64,000 bases of DNA from Egicoccus sp035462025 (GTDB lineage: Bacteria; Actinomycetota; Nitriliruptoria; Nitriliruptorales; Nitriliruptoraceae), in assembly GCA_035462025.1 (NCBI GenBank), contig DATHUR010000130.1:1-64000 (forward strand), in the 5' to 3' direction. The position numbers and the translations under genes are program-made. The notes under the pieces were generated by a model. It did no database searches. It was not told the DNA's origin and worked only from the letters and a program-made list of their open reading frames with translations. Of this stretch, positions 24,450 through 33,330 are shown in pieces (position 1 is the first letter of the stretch; each line of letters opens with the position of its first letter).

Positions 24450-26036
24450 ATGAGTTCGTCTCTCGCTCCGGCTTCCGTCCGCCGTCGTCACGGTGGTCCT
24501 CGGGTGCGGCTGCATCCGGAGCACGAGTCGCGCTACGAACCGATCCGCCGGGCGTTTCTGGCCGCGATGCCCGCGCTCGCGGCGGACGAGCGGGCCGGTT
24601 ACGACTGCAGCGACCCCGACGAGCTGCCGCCCGAGGGTCCGGACGCTGCGCCGGCGGCGGATCTGCGGGCGGCGGTGGCCGAGGTCCGTGCGGCGCTGGG
24701 CCGGCTGCGGGCGATCGTGGACGACCGGACGGTGTCGGCGGGTGGTGAGTTGGCGGGGTTGGCCGAACTGCTCGACACGCTCGATGCCGCGCACGCGACG
24801 GCGGTGGCGTTGACGGACCGGATCGAGACGTCCGGGCTGGCCGAGCGCAGGGCCGGGCTGCCGCTCGAATCGTGGTTGGCGCTCAAGACCAACGCGATGT
24901 TCGGTGACCGCCGGTTTCTGACCGGTGCGCGTGAGGTGTTGCGGCATATGCCCAACGTGGCGGCCGCGTTCGATGCCGGCGTGTTGGGGTGGGGTCAGGT
25001 GCGGGTGATCGTGTCCGAGGCGAGGCCGCTGACCGTCGGACTGCGCCAGACGCTGGATGCCGGGTTTGCCGACCACGACGAGCTGGGTCGTCTGCAGGCT
25101 GACGAGGTTGTGGATCGGGTCGCTGACCGGGCGGCCGGGCTACGTGAGGATCTCGAGCGCAAGCGGACGGTGGCACGCCAGCAGCGCCGCTATCTGCACG
25201 TGCAGGAGTCGTTCGACGGTGGGGTGCGTGGCAATTTCGATCTGCCTGCCGAGGACGGCGCGGTGCTGCTCGAAGCGCTCGCTGCCGCCTCCGCGGCGCC
25301 GACCGGTGAGCGTGACGTCACCGCCGACGCGACCGACCCCACCGACCCCGACCCCACCGACCCGAGTGCGGCCGCCACCGACACGACCCGCCCCGACACG
25401 TCCGACGAGGCGGCCGAGGATGATCCGGTGGAGGTCGGGTTCGACCGGCCGCGGGCGCGGCAGTTGGCGGATGGGTTGGTGCGGCTGGCCGAGGCGTTCC
25501 TGGCCGGCCGGCGTGGCGATGGCACGATCGTGCGTGCCCGGCCCACGATGCTGGTGGTGGCCGATGTGGCCGATCTGGTGGGCAACAGCGAGGCTGCCCG
25601 TCGGGCCCGGTTGTTGTGGCGGCTGCCCGGTAGTCCGCCGGCGTTGACCCGCGACGCGGTGCGCAGGATCTCGTGTGATGCGAACCTGCAGATGCTGCTC
25701 GTCGACGGACATGAGGTGCTGGGGATCTCGGCGCCGACCTCCCAGATCCCGACGCGGGTGCGCCGCGCGGTCGTTGCCCGCGATCAGGGGTGTCGGTTCC
25801 CGGGCTGTCGCGCCCCGGCGGCATGGACGGACCTGCATCATGTGGTGGCGCGCAACAAGGACGGCCCGACCACGGTCGCCAACCTGGTGTGTCTGTGCCG
25901 TCGGCATCACATGGCGGTCACCGAGGGCCGCTGGAAACTGTCGATGACCGGCGACGGGATCGTGACCGTCCGACGCGGCCGTCACACCGCCCGTGGCGAC
26001 CCGCCCCTGCGCCGACATCCCATCGACGGGCCGTAG
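24450..26036 (+). CDS. DUF222 / HNH endonuclease (13E12-type) protein
   Basis: A 528-residue protein of the actinobacterial DUF222 family (13E12 repeats in M. tuberculosis). Residues about 95-300 are the helical DUF222 region (VRVIVSEARPLTVGLRQTLD, YLHVQESFDGGVRGNFDLPA), an Asp/Thr/Pro linker follows (about 290-325), and the C-terminal HNH domain reads CRFPGCRAPAAWTDLHHVV and NLVCLCRRHHMAV. Codon use differs from neighbours (more TTG, GTT and GGT), as expected for a multicopy, mobile-like family. The ATG at 24450 matches the predicted leaderless start. In mycobacteria such genes are induced by DNA damage; the biochemical role is unclear. Confidence 0.85.
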   Translation: MSSSLAPASVRRRHGGPRVRLHPEHESRYEPIRRAFLAAMPALAADERAGYDCSDPDELPPEGPDAAPAADLRAAVAEVRAALGRLRAIVDDRTVSAGGELAGLAELLDTLDAAHATAVALTDRIETSGLAERRAGLPLESWLALKTNAMFGDRRFLTGAREVLRHMPNVAAAFDAGVLGWGQVRVIVSEARPLTVGLRQTLDAGFADHDELGRLQADEVVDRVADRAAGLREDLERKRTVARQQRRYLHVQESFDGGVRGNFDLPAEDGAVLLEALAAASAAPTGERDVTADATDPTDPDPTDPSAAATDTTRPDTSDEAAEDDPVEVGFDRPRARQLADGLVRLAEAFLAGRRGDGTIVRARPTMLVVADVADLVGNSEAARRARLLWRLPGSPPALTRDAVRRISCDANLQMLLVDGHEVLGISAPTSQIPTRVRRAVVARDQGCRFPGCRAPAAWTDLHHVVARNKDGPTTVANLVCLCRRHHMAVTEGRWKLSMTGDGIVTVRRGRHTARGDPPLRRHPIDGP

Positions 26037-26067
26037 CACTACGGTGCTGGCCGCCGGAGGGGATGGC

Positions 26068-26532
26068 ATGGGGGATTGGTGGCACGACCGGATCGGGTCC
26101 GCGCTGCGCGGGGAGAACCCGACGGTCCTGCGTCGCATGCCCAGCGGGTTCGCGGTCATCGGGGACACTCAGTTCCTCCCCGGCTATTGCGTGCTCCTTG
26201 CCGAGCCCGAGGTTGGTCACCTCACCGACCTCGAACCGCCCGGCCGTGCGCGCTTCCTCATGGACATGAGCCTGCTCGGCGAGGCGATCGAGCGGGCCTG
26301 CGCCAACGACGGCCTGGTCCGCGTCAACTACGAGATCCTCGGCAATGGGCTGCCGTGTCTGCACGCGCACGTCTTCCCGCGCTACGACTGGGAGCCGACC
26401 GACCGCCGCAGAGGTCCGGTCTGGCTCTATCCACCCGAGCAGTTCTACGGTTCCGCGCACGCCCTGGGTGTCGAACACGAACCACTTCGCCTCCGGATCG
26501 GCGACGCCCTCGACGAGGTGATGGCAGGCTGA
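26068..26532 (+). CDS. HIT-like nucleotide hydrolase/transferase with altered histidine triad
   Basis: A 154-residue protein of the HIT fold. It shows GYCVLLAEPEVGHLTDLEPP and, at the active site, CLHAHVFPRYDWE. The triad pattern H-x-H-x-H of diadenosine-polyphosphate hydrolases would read HLHxHxFPR; here the first residue is Cys97, while His99 (the nucleophile position) and His101 remain. Activity is thus plausible but unproven. The ATG at 26068 has GGAGGGG directly upstream; an ATG at 26063 is in another frame. It lies 31 nt after the DUF222-HNH gene, possibly co-transcribed. Confidence 0.72.
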   Translation: MGDWWHDRIGSALRGENPTVLRRMPSGFAVIGDTQFLPGYCVLLAEPEVGHLTDLEPPGRARFLMDMSLLGEAIERACANDGLVRVNYEILGNGLPCLHAHVFPRYDWEPTDRRRGPVWLYPPEQFYGSAHALGVEHEPLRLRIGDALDEVMAG

Positions 26533-26570
26533 TGCCACCCGCCGGTCTCGAGCCGAGTCGGGGCGGTGTG

Positions 26571-27497
26571 TCAGAGTTCGGCGTCGAGGGCGGCCGTGAT
26601 CGCGCGTTGGGCCATGCGGACCATGCCGGGGTGGTTGTCGAGGTAGTAGGGCAGCGCGAGAAGTCCCTGGGACAACACCCAGCCGCGCGCGCGGAGTTGC
26701 GTGGCTTCATCGGCGTCCACGATGTCCAGGAACGGGCGCCGATGCGGTGGCGGTAACACGTGCCACGCGGCCATGACGTTGCCGGCTGGGTCGCCGACCA
26801 CGAGGCCACCGAAGTCCACGACGCCCGTGAGTTGCCCGTCACGTGCGAGCAGGTTGCCGGCGTACAGATCGCGGTGCAGCCAGACCCCGGCGCCGCCCCA
26901 GACGGGTGCCTGCACGGCGGCCTCCCACAGGTCGAGTGCCGCCGCGGGATCGAACAGCGTTGGGTCGACACGCCCGGCTGTCATCAGCGCCGTGACCTCG
27001 GCCAGTGCTGCGCGGGTGACCTGGTCGTAGGCACGCAGCGCCCCGGCCCGCTGCGTGTCGGCACCCGCGAGCGGGCCGCCGGTGGTGTCGAAGTGATGCA
27101 AGGCGTGGACGAAGCGGCCGAGTCGGACCGACGTGTCGACCGGATCGAGGTCGTCGACGTCCTGAGGTGGCTGCCCTGGCACCCAGCGGCAGATGGCCCA
27201 CGGGAACGGATAGCCCGTCGTCGGTTCGCCGCGGGCGATGGGGATCGGCACCGGTAGTGGCAGCCCGGGGGCCAGGCGGGGCACCCATGCCAACTCCACC
27301 AACAGACCCGGAACGGCTGACGCCTTGCGCGGGAGACGTACCGACAGGTCGTCGCCGAGCCGGAAGACGACGTTGTCCGTGCCCTGCTCGTGGGCGAGGC
27401 GGAGCGTCCGGCCCGAGAGGTCGGGGTGCTGGTCGTGGAGCAGGCGACGAACGAGCTCTTCGGAGATGGGGACTTCGTCGTGGTGCAGGGGCGGCAA
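26571..27497 (-). CDS. APH-fold small-molecule phosphotransferase
   Basis: A 308-residue kinase-like protein of the aminoglycoside phosphotransferase superfamily. The N-lobe has GTDNVVFRLGDDLSVRLPR with the ATP-binding Lys replaced by Arg (VRLPR), the hinge is ICRWVPGQPP, the Brenner motif is WLHRDLYAGNLL (catalytic Asp) and the metal site is TGVVDFGGLVVGDPA. These proteins phosphorylate antibiotics, sugars or other alcohols; the substrate is unknown and resistance should not be assumed. It is preceded by a 221-bp gap containing the hairpin 27563-27596. Confidence 0.85.
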   Translation of the reverse strand: MPPLHHDEVPISEELVRRLLHDQHPDLSGRTLRLAHEQGTDNVVFRLGDDLSVRLPRKASAVPGLLVELAWVPRLAPGLPLPVPIPIARGEPTTGYPFPWAICRWVPGQPPQDVDDLDPVDTSVRLGRFVHALHHFDTTGGPLAGADTQRAGALRAYDQVTRAALAEVTALMTAGRVDPTLFDPAAALDLWEAAVQAPVWGGAGVWLHRDLYAGNLLARDGQLTGVVDFGGLVVGDPAGNVMAAWHVLPPPHRRPFLDIVDADEATQLRARGWVLSQGLLALPYYLDNHPGMVRMAQRAITAALDAEL

Positions 27498-27562
27498 GAC
27501 GCTCCGTCAGCGTTGGGGCGTGCAGTCTGCCGCACGCGTCGGACGTCCGGGCGGAATCGAAT

Positions 27563-27596
27563 GGACCCCGACCGCCGGGGGAAGCGGTCGGGGTCC
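27563..27596. terminator. Perfect 13-bp hairpin downstream of htrA-like gene
   Basis: GGACCCCGACCGC (27563-27575), an 8-nt loop and GCGGTCGGGGTCC (27584-27596) form a perfect stem between the HtrA-like gene (ends 27719) and the phosphotransferase gene (starts 27497), both on the minus strand. It most likely terminates the HtrA transcript. The flank 27605-27660 contains repeated AGCGAAG and AGCGAGG words of no clear function. Confidence 0.65.
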
Positions 27597-27718
27597 GGGG
27601 GCCGACACGGGCCCGAGCGAGGAAGCGAAGCCCGGGCGGGAGCGAAGTGGGAGAGAGCGGTCCGCGTCGGCCGTGGTCCGCGGGCGTCGGGGAGAACGCC
27701 ACGGACAGATCGGTGGGG

Positions 27719-28960
27719 TCAGCCGGCCTGATCGGGCCGTTCGCCGAGGGTCACGGTCACGGTGTCCTCCTCGCCGTTTCGCAGGAAGGTCACCTCGACG
27801 TCGTCGCCGGGCCGGTACTGCCGGATGCGTCCGGCGAGATCGGCCATGGTGGTGACCTCGTGCTCGTCGAGACGGACCACGATGTCGCCGGGCTGCAGGC
27901 CCGCGTCGGCTGCGGGACCGTCGGGGACCTGGGCGAGGACGGCACCCTGCTCGACCGGCAGGCCGTACAGGCGGGCGACATCGGGGTCGACGGTCTGGCC
28001 GGCCACGCCGAGGTAGGCGTGCTGGACGGCTCCGTCGGTGAGCAACTGGTCGGCGACGGTGCTGACCGTGCTGGCGGGGATGGCGAAGCCGATGCCGTCG
28101 TTGCCACCGCTGGCGCTCGCGATCGCGGTGTTCACCCCGATCACGTTGCCCTCGGCGTCGACCAGCGCACCGCCCGAGTTGCCCGGGTTGATCGCGGCGT
28201 CGGTCTGCAGCAGGTCGATCAGGCTCGCACCGGGGGTCGCCACGGTCCGGCCGAGGGCGCTGACGATCCCCGCGGTCACCGACCCGTCGAGTCCGAAGGG
28301 CGAGCCGATCGCAACGACCGTGTCACCCACGGCGGGCTCGTCGTCGGCCCAGTTGGGGACCGGCAGATCGGTCGCGTCGACGCGCAGGACGGCCAGATCG
28401 GAGGTCGCGTCCGTGCCGACGACCTCGGCGGCCATGCGCTCGCCGTCGGGCAGGGTGACCAGGACCTCGGCCGCGTTGGCGACCACGTGGTTGTTGGTCA
28501 CCAGGATCCCGTCGGCGCGGTAGACCACCGCCGACCCGGAGCCGGCACCAGCGGCGCCGCGGGCGTCCACGCGGGCGACGGACGGCGAGACCTGCTGGGC
28601 GATCGCGCCGATCAGGCTGCCGCCGGTCGGCGTCACCGCGGAGGTCTCGGACCCGGTGGTGCCGGATGCCCCGTTCTCGGTCGTGGCCGCCGTCGCGCCA
28701 TCGTCGTCGAGGAGTTCGGCGGGCACGACGACCGCGCCGGCACCGAGCGCACCGGCGAGTGCGACGGCAAGCAGGTTGCGTGCGCCCAGGCGCGGACGCG
28801 GAGCAGGCGCAGGGGTGGACGGGGCGGCGCTCGGCGGCGGGGGCGGGATGGCGCCGTAGGTGGTCGGTTGCTCGTCCGGGATCGGGCCGCGTGGCTCGGC
28901 CACCGTGTCGCCGTGAGGCACATCGGGCTGTGCGTCGCGGGGGGTCGTGTCGAGGTCCAA
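27719..28960 (-). CDS. Membrane-anchored HtrA/DegP-type serine protease with PDZ domain
   Basis: A 413-residue envelope protease. A Pro-rich cytoplasmic tail (1-60) precedes one transmembrane helix (63-81), then an S1C protease domain with His158 (VTNNHVVANA), Asp188 (TSDLAVLRVD) and Ser262 (INPGNSGGAL), and a PDZ domain (about 315-400, YLGVAGQTVD, GLQPGDIVVRLDEHEV). Orientation N-in/C-out matches mycobacterial PepD/HtrA. The TTG start at 28960 follows GGAG. It is divergent from an OmpR-type response regulator and kinase, like mprAB-pepD in mycobacteria, so it is probably an envelope-stress effector of that system (inference). Confidence 0.93.
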   Translation of the reverse strand: MDLDTTPRDAQPDVPHGDTVAEPRGPIPDEQPTTYGAIPPPPPSAAPSTPAPAPRPRLGARNLLAVALAGALGAGAVVVPAELLDDDGATAATTENGASGTTGSETSAVTPTGGSLIGAIAQQVSPSVARVDARGAAGAGSGSAVVYRADGILVTNNHVVANAAEVLVTLPDGERMAAEVVGTDATSDLAVLRVDATDLPVPNWADDEPAVGDTVVAIGSPFGLDGSVTAGIVSALGRTVATPGASLIDLLQTDAAINPGNSGGALVDAEGNVIGVNTAIASASGGNDGIGFAIPASTVSTVADQLLTDGAVQHAYLGVAGQTVDPDVARLYGLPVEQGAVLAQVPDGPAADAGLQPGDIVVRLDEHEVTTMADLAGRIRQYRPGDDVEVTFLRNGEEDTVTVTLGERPDQAG

Positions 28961-29157
28961 AGTGTTCGTCTCCGGAGAAGTGATGGCGCTGGGAAGCTTG
29001 GTCGTGACCGTACGAAGCCCCGGGTGAGCGCTGGGGCGGCTCCGGGTAAGGAAAGGGTGAAGGCCGCCCAGGAGCGGCCAAACGATCCGCGTGAGCCGCG
29101 TTCCGACGATCCGCGGCCAATAGGCTGCTCACCTGCACCGGATGTCCTGGAGGTGGC

Positions 29158-29877
29158 GTGGCAGAGACCCCGGCACGGGTGCTGCTGGTCGAGGACGACG
29201 ACGGCATCGCGCGCCCGCTCGTCGCCGCGCTGAGGGCCAGCGGCCATGACGTCGTGCGGGTCGCCACGGGTCGCGAGGCATTGATCGCCGCACGCGACGT
29301 CGACGCGGTCGTCCTCGACCTGGGCCTGCCCGACATCGATGGCATCGAGGTGTGCCGACGGCTGCGCCGCGACCTCGGCGCCGACCTGCCGATCCTCGTG
29401 CTGACCGCGCGCACGTCCGAGACCGAGGTGGTGGTCGGCCTCGACGCCGGCGCCGACGACTACGTCCCGAAGCCGTTCCGCCTGGCCGAACTTCAGGCAC
29501 GGTTGCGCGCCCTGCTGCGGCGTGCCGCGGCGACACGACCGTCGGCAGCGGAGGAGGTCGCGGCGGCGGACGTGCGCGTCGACCCGGGCAGCCGCCGTGC
29601 CTGGCGCGGCGGCGAGGAACTCGACCTCGCGCCGAAGGAGTTCGACCTGCTGGCGCTGCTCGTCGCGCGGGCGGGGACCGTGGTCACCCGCGACGAGTTG
29701 GCCCGCGAGGTCTGGGACACCCGGTGGATGGGTGCGTCGAAGACCATCGACGTCCACGTCTCCTCCCTGCGGCGGAAGCTCGGCGACGATCCGGCCAACC
29801 CGAGCTACATCACGACCGTCAGGGGCGTCGGGCTGCGCTTCGAGTCGGACGCGGCCGACCCGGACGACGCCGCATGA
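29158..29877 (+). CDS. OmpR/PhoB-family response regulator
   Basis: A 239-residue DNA-binding response regulator. The receiver domain (1-120) has the acidic pair EDDD (12-15), phosphoacceptor Asp54 (VLDLGLPD), Thr83 (LTAR) and Lys105 (DYVPKPF). The C-terminal winged helix (about 135-232) has LDLAPKEFDLLALL, TRDELAREVW, TIDVHVSSLRRKLGDD and ITTVRGVGLRFE. A GTG at 29158 follows GGAGG. It overlaps the kinase gene by 4 nt (ATGA) and is divergent from the HtrA-like gene, whose promoter shares the 197-bp gap (28961-29157) and is a likely target. Confidence 0.94.
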   Translation: MAETPARVLLVEDDDGIARPLVAALRASGHDVVRVATGREALIAARDVDAVVLDLGLPDIDGIEVCRRLRRDLGADLPILVLTARTSETEVVVGLDAGADDYVPKPFRLAELQARLRALLRRAAATRPSAAEEVAAADVRVDPGSRRAWRGGEELDLAPKEFDLLALLVARAGTVVTRDELAREVWDTRWMGASKTIDVHVSSLRRKLGDDPANPSYITTVRGVGLRFESDAADPDDAA

Positions 29878-31223
29878 GGCAGCGGCTGGTCGTCTCGGCG
29901 GTCGCCCTGGTGCTGACCGCGCTGCTCGCCTTCGCGCTGCCGCTGGGCTGGGCGGTCCGCGGCCTGCTCGAAGGCCGCGCCCTCGATGCGCTGCAGGGCC
30001 GGGTCGAGCCGATCGGGCTGCTCCTCGACCGGTCCCGCAACTGCGCGGAGCTACGTCTGACCCTGGTGCAATTGGCGGACGACTCGATCACGCTGTCGGC
30101 CATCACCACCGACCGGCGTGTCCTGGCCACCACTGCCGACGGACCGACCACGGTCGGCGAGGAGTTCGAGCTGGCGCTGTCCGCGCGGCCCGGCCGCCTG
30201 GTCGACGACGACCGGATGGCGGTCGCCCTGCCGCTGTCGACCGGGGTGTGCGGTCCGACGCTGCTGCACGCGACGACCGGCGTCGCGGGCCTGCACCGCC
30301 AGATCCGGGGGGCGTGGTTCGTGATCGCGGGCATCGCCGCGACCGTGGCGCTGACGGCGGCGGCGGGGGCGTGGGTGCTTGGACGCAGGCTGGCCAAGCC
30401 GTTCGAGCGGCTGGCCACCTCGGCGGACCAACTCGGGGACGGCGACTTCTCGGCACGGGCGCCGCGCAGTGGACTGCCCGAGGCCGACCGGATCGCCGAC
30501 GCGCTCGACGACACCGCGGAACGCCTCGGCCGCTCGGTCGCCCGGTCGAATGCCTTCGCGGCCGACGCCTCCCACCAGCTGCGCACGCCGTTGACGGCGC
30601 TCCGGCTCCACCTCGAGGCACTCGCCGCCGCGTCACCGGGCGGCCCGTCGGTCGACGCCGCGCTCGACGAGGCGGACCGGCTCGAGACGACGATCGACGA
30701 ACTGGTGACCCTGACCCGGCTCGACGCGGCCCCGCGCGACCTCGACCTCGCCGAACTCGTCCGCGAGCGTCTACCACTGTGGGAGGACGCGGCGGACCGT
30801 CAGGCGCGCGACGTGGTCTTCGAGGCGCTGCCGGTCCCGGCAGTCCGGGCCCGTGCCGGCGCGGTGGCGCAGGCGCTGCAGGTCCTGCTCGACAATGCCC
30901 TGCAGCACGGAACTGGCACGATCACGGTCCGCCTGGCGCCGGCGCTGCCCGACGAACCCGACGGTGCCGTGCGGCTGTGCGTGCTCGACGAGGGCCCGGC
31001 CGATCCCGATGCTCGCGTGGAGCGGGAGGTGACGGCGTCACCGGTCGGGACGGCGGCCGGGCACGACATTGCTGACGCGCGCCTGCGCCAGGACCGGCAC
31101 GGTCGGGGCCTCCCGCTCGCCCGCGCACTGATCGGTGCGGAGGGTGGTGAGGTGACGCTCGCGGTCGAGCGCAGCGGCTCCGCGGCCTGCCTGTTGCTGC
31201 CCGGAGCCCGACCCCGGACTTGA
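29874..31223 (+). CDS. Sensor histidine kinase (HisKA), partner of OmpR-type regulator
   Basis: A 449-residue membrane kinase. TM1 is about residues 7-27, an extracytoplasmic sensor of about 110 residues follows, TM2 is near 143-165, then a HAMP domain (GRRLAKPFERLATSADQLGD), the HisKA box with phospho-acceptor His234 (ASHQLRTPLTAL), and an HATPase domain with the N-box LLDNALQHG. The G1 box reads LDEGPADPD, a slightly weakened form of DxGxG, and GRGLPLARALIGAEGG forms G2. It is coupled to the response regulator by a 4-nt overlap. Probable MprB-like envelope sensor (inference). Confidence 0.92.
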   Translation: MRQRLVVSAVALVLTALLAFALPLGWAVRGLLEGRALDALQGRVEPIGLLLDRSRNCAELRLTLVQLADDSITLSAITTDRRVLATTADGPTTVGEEFELALSARPGRLVDDDRMAVALPLSTGVCGPTLLHATTGVAGLHRQIRGAWFVIAGIAATVALTAAAGAWVLGRRLAKPFERLATSADQLGDGDFSARAPRSGLPEADRIADALDDTAERLGRSVARSNAFAADASHQLRTPLTALRLHLEALAAASPGGPSVDAALDEADRLETTIDELVTLTRLDAAPRDLDLAELVRERLPLWEDAADRQARDVVFEALPVPAVRARAGAVAQALQVLLDNALQHGTGTITVRLAPALPDEPDGAVRLCVLDEGPADPDARVEREVTASPVGTAAGHDIADARLRQDRHGRGLPLARALIGAEGGEVTLAVERSGSAACLLLPGARPRT

Positions 31224-31314
31224 GTTCCGGCGTCAGATGGCCGATATCGCCAGCAGAGCCCGGTACCGTCCTTTGGTCGGTACGTCCAACTCGGATCCGA
31301 TCGGCAACTTCCCC

Positions 31315-32649
31315 GTGGCACACCCCGGTCACGCCCGCCGCTGGCGCTGGCGTCCCGTTGCCGCATTCGCGGCAGCGTTGCTGGTCGTGCCCGCGTCGGC
31401 CGGTGCCCAGCCGCGCAGCAGCGAGGAGGTCGCCGAAGAGCTCGACCGCGCCGAACGCGAGGCGGACCGGCTCGGCGACGACCTCGGCCAGGTCACCAGC
31501 GACATCCAGACCGTCGAGGGCGAGTTGGCGACGCTCGCGGTCGAACTCGACGACGCCCGCGGCCGCCTGCGCGCCGCCGAGGGGCAGGTCGCGCTCGCCG
31601 AGGCCGCACTCGAGGAAGCGACCGAGGAGCAGCGCCGCGCCGAGGCCGACCACCGCCGCGCCGAGGGGATCCTGGAACGCACCGAGGAACTGCTCGTGGT
31701 GGAGGAGGCGGTCCTCGCGGACCAACTCGTCGAGAGCTTCAAGTACGGCACCGTCGGGGCCACGCGCGGTGCCATGGTGCTCGAGGTGCTGCGAAGGGCC
31801 GACGATCCCAACGCCTTCGCGGTCGGGCTGAAACAGTTGCGCGTGGTCGTCGACACGCAGGAGTCCACCGTCGAGCGTGTCTTCGACCTGCGCCAGGAAC
31901 GCACCCAGCAGGCCGAGGAAGCGGCGCGTGCCCGTGGGCGAGCCGCACAGGCGGCGGCCGAGGCGGCGGACACGCTCGAGTTCGTCGAGCAGATGCGTGG
32001 CGAGGCCGAGGCGCTCACCGTCGAGATCGCCGACAAGGAAGCCCGGCAGCGGACGGTGCTGGCCAGTCTGGAGGGCGACGCCGAGGACATCGAGGCCTCG
32101 CTGGCCCGCGTCGAGAGCGAAACCACCCGGCTGAGCCGCGAACTCGCCGACCGCCGCGCCGCCGAAGAGGCCGAACGCCGCGCCGCCGAAGAGGCCCGCA
32201 ACCGCTCGGCCGGCGGCGCCGGACCGAGCGTCGACGGTGGCTACTGCCCGGTCGTCGGCGCCGTCGCCGGCCGCGACTTCACCAACGACTGGGGCTGGCC
32301 ACGCTCGGGCGGCCGCAGCCACCAGGGCACCGACGTGTTCGCCGACCGCGGCGTCCCGGTCGTGGCGGTCGCCGATGGGGTCGTCGTGCGCAGCAATCCG
32401 CTCGACCGCGGCCTTGGCGGCATCACGGTGACCTACCGGACCGCCGACGGCAGCGAGTGGTACAACGCCCACCTCGCCACCATCGCGCCCGGTATGTCGG
32501 CCGGTGCCTCGATCGCGGCCGGCCAGCAGATCGGGACGGTTGGCAACTCGGGCAACGCCCGGACCACCCCGCCACACCTGCACATCCAGCGCCACTACGG
32601 CGGGAGCTGGGTCAACCCCTACCCGACCATCGCCCCGCTCTGCCGCTGA
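31315..32649 (+). CDS. Secreted coiled-coil M23 peptidase (cell-wall endopeptidase)
   Basis: A 444-residue exported protein. Signal peptide (HARRWRWRPVAAFAAALL, cleavage after ASAGA), then a long coiled coil (residues about 35-290, Glu/Ala/Arg heptads), then a LytM/M23 domain: GWPRSGGRSHQGTDVFADRG (H-x3-D zinc ligands), VAVADGVVVRS and PPHLHIQRHYGG (HxH). Such proteins cleave peptidoglycan cross-bridges or act as EnvC/RipA-like factors in division. The GTG at 31315 gives a clean signal peptide; an in-frame ATG at 31237 would add 26 unlikely residues. It lies 91 nt after the kinase gene on the same strand and may belong to its regulon. Confidence 0.88.
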   Translation: MAHPGHARRWRWRPVAAFAAALLVVPASAGAQPRSSEEVAEELDRAEREADRLGDDLGQVTSDIQTVEGELATLAVELDDARGRLRAAEGQVALAEAALEEATEEQRRAEADHRRAEGILERTEELLVVEEAVLADQLVESFKYGTVGATRGAMVLEVLRRADDPNAFAVGLKQLRVVVDTQESTVERVFDLRQERTQQAEEAARARGRAAQAAAEAADTLEFVEQMRGEAEALTVEIADKEARQRTVLASLEGDAEDIEASLARVESETTRLSRELADRRAAEEAERRAAEEARNRSAGGAGPSVDGGYCPVVGAVAGRDFTNDWGWPRSGGRSHQGTDVFADRGVPVVAVADGVVVRSNPLDRGLGGITVTYRTADGSEWYNAHLATIAPGMSAGASIAAGQQIGTVGNSGNARTTPPHLHIQRHYGGSWVNPYPTIAPLCR

Positions 32650-32682
32650 CCCCGGTCGGGTGGCCGGCCGGCGGCGGGGGCG

Positions 32683-33321
32683 TCAGCGGGCCGAACGGAT
32701 CCCGGGTGGTGTGGCCGGCGGCGCCTCGACCATCCGCAGCCGCGGTAGTGCGACGTGCACGATCGGCCCGATGGCCGCGGCGAACACGACCGTCCCGACT
32801 CCGACCGTGCCGCCGAGCACCCAGCCGAACAGCAGGACGCCGACCTCGATGGCCGCCCGCACCACGCCGACCGGCAGACCGCGTCTGGCCAGGCCGGTCA
32901 TGATGCCGTCGCGCGGCCCCGAGCCGAGTCCGGTCCCGAGGTAGAAGCCGGAGCCGACGCCGAACAGCAGCGGGCCGGCCAGCATGTACGCCCAGCGCTG
33001 CCAGACCGCTTCGGGCGTCTGCAGCCACAGCAGCGTCACGTCGATCACGACGCCGATCAACAGCACGTTGAGCACGGTGCCGACGCCTGGCCGTTCGCGC
33101 AGCGGCAGCCAACCCACCAGCACCAGGACGCCGACCGCGATGCCGACGGTCCCGATCGGGATGCCCGTCATCTTCGACAGCCCCTGGTGCAGCACGTCCC
33201 AGGGGCCGAGCCCGAGTTCGGCCGCCACCATCGTCGCGATCCCGAGTCCGCACAGCACCAGACCGAGCAGCAGGCGGGGCAGCCGGCGGCGTAGTTCGGC
33301 GAGGGAGGGGGAGGCGAGCAC
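32683..33321 (-). CDS. YczE/YitT-like integral membrane protein
   Basis: A 212-residue membrane protein with about five or six transmembrane segments. The N-terminus reads LGLVLCGLGIATMVAAELGL and the loop GPWDVLHQGLSKMTGIPIGT is the family hallmark, repeated as GSGPRDGIMTGLARR in the second half. YczE-like proteins occur widely in Gram-positive bacteria; in Bacillus one affects antibiotic production, but the activity is unknown. It is convergent with the M23 gene and lies 9 nt downstream of the GNAT gene, so it is probably the last gene of the 34972-32683 operon. Confidence 0.82.
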   Translation of the reverse strand: MLASPSLAELRRRLPRLLLGLVLCGLGIATMVAAELGLGPWDVLHQGLSKMTGIPIGTVGIAVGVLVLVGWLPLRERPGVGTVLNVLLIGVVIDVTLLWLQTPEAVWQRWAYMLAGPLLFGVGSGFYLGTGLGSGPRDGIMTGLARRGLPVGVVRAAIEVGVLLFGWVLGGTVGVGTVVFAAAIGPIVHVALPRLRMVEAPPATPPGIRSAR

Positions 33322-33330
33322 GCGCGGACG

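Noticed and set aside
26571..27497. Aminoglycoside resistance gene
   Set aside because: The Brenner motif shows the APH fold only; the substrate cannot be read from sequence, so no resistance claim is made.
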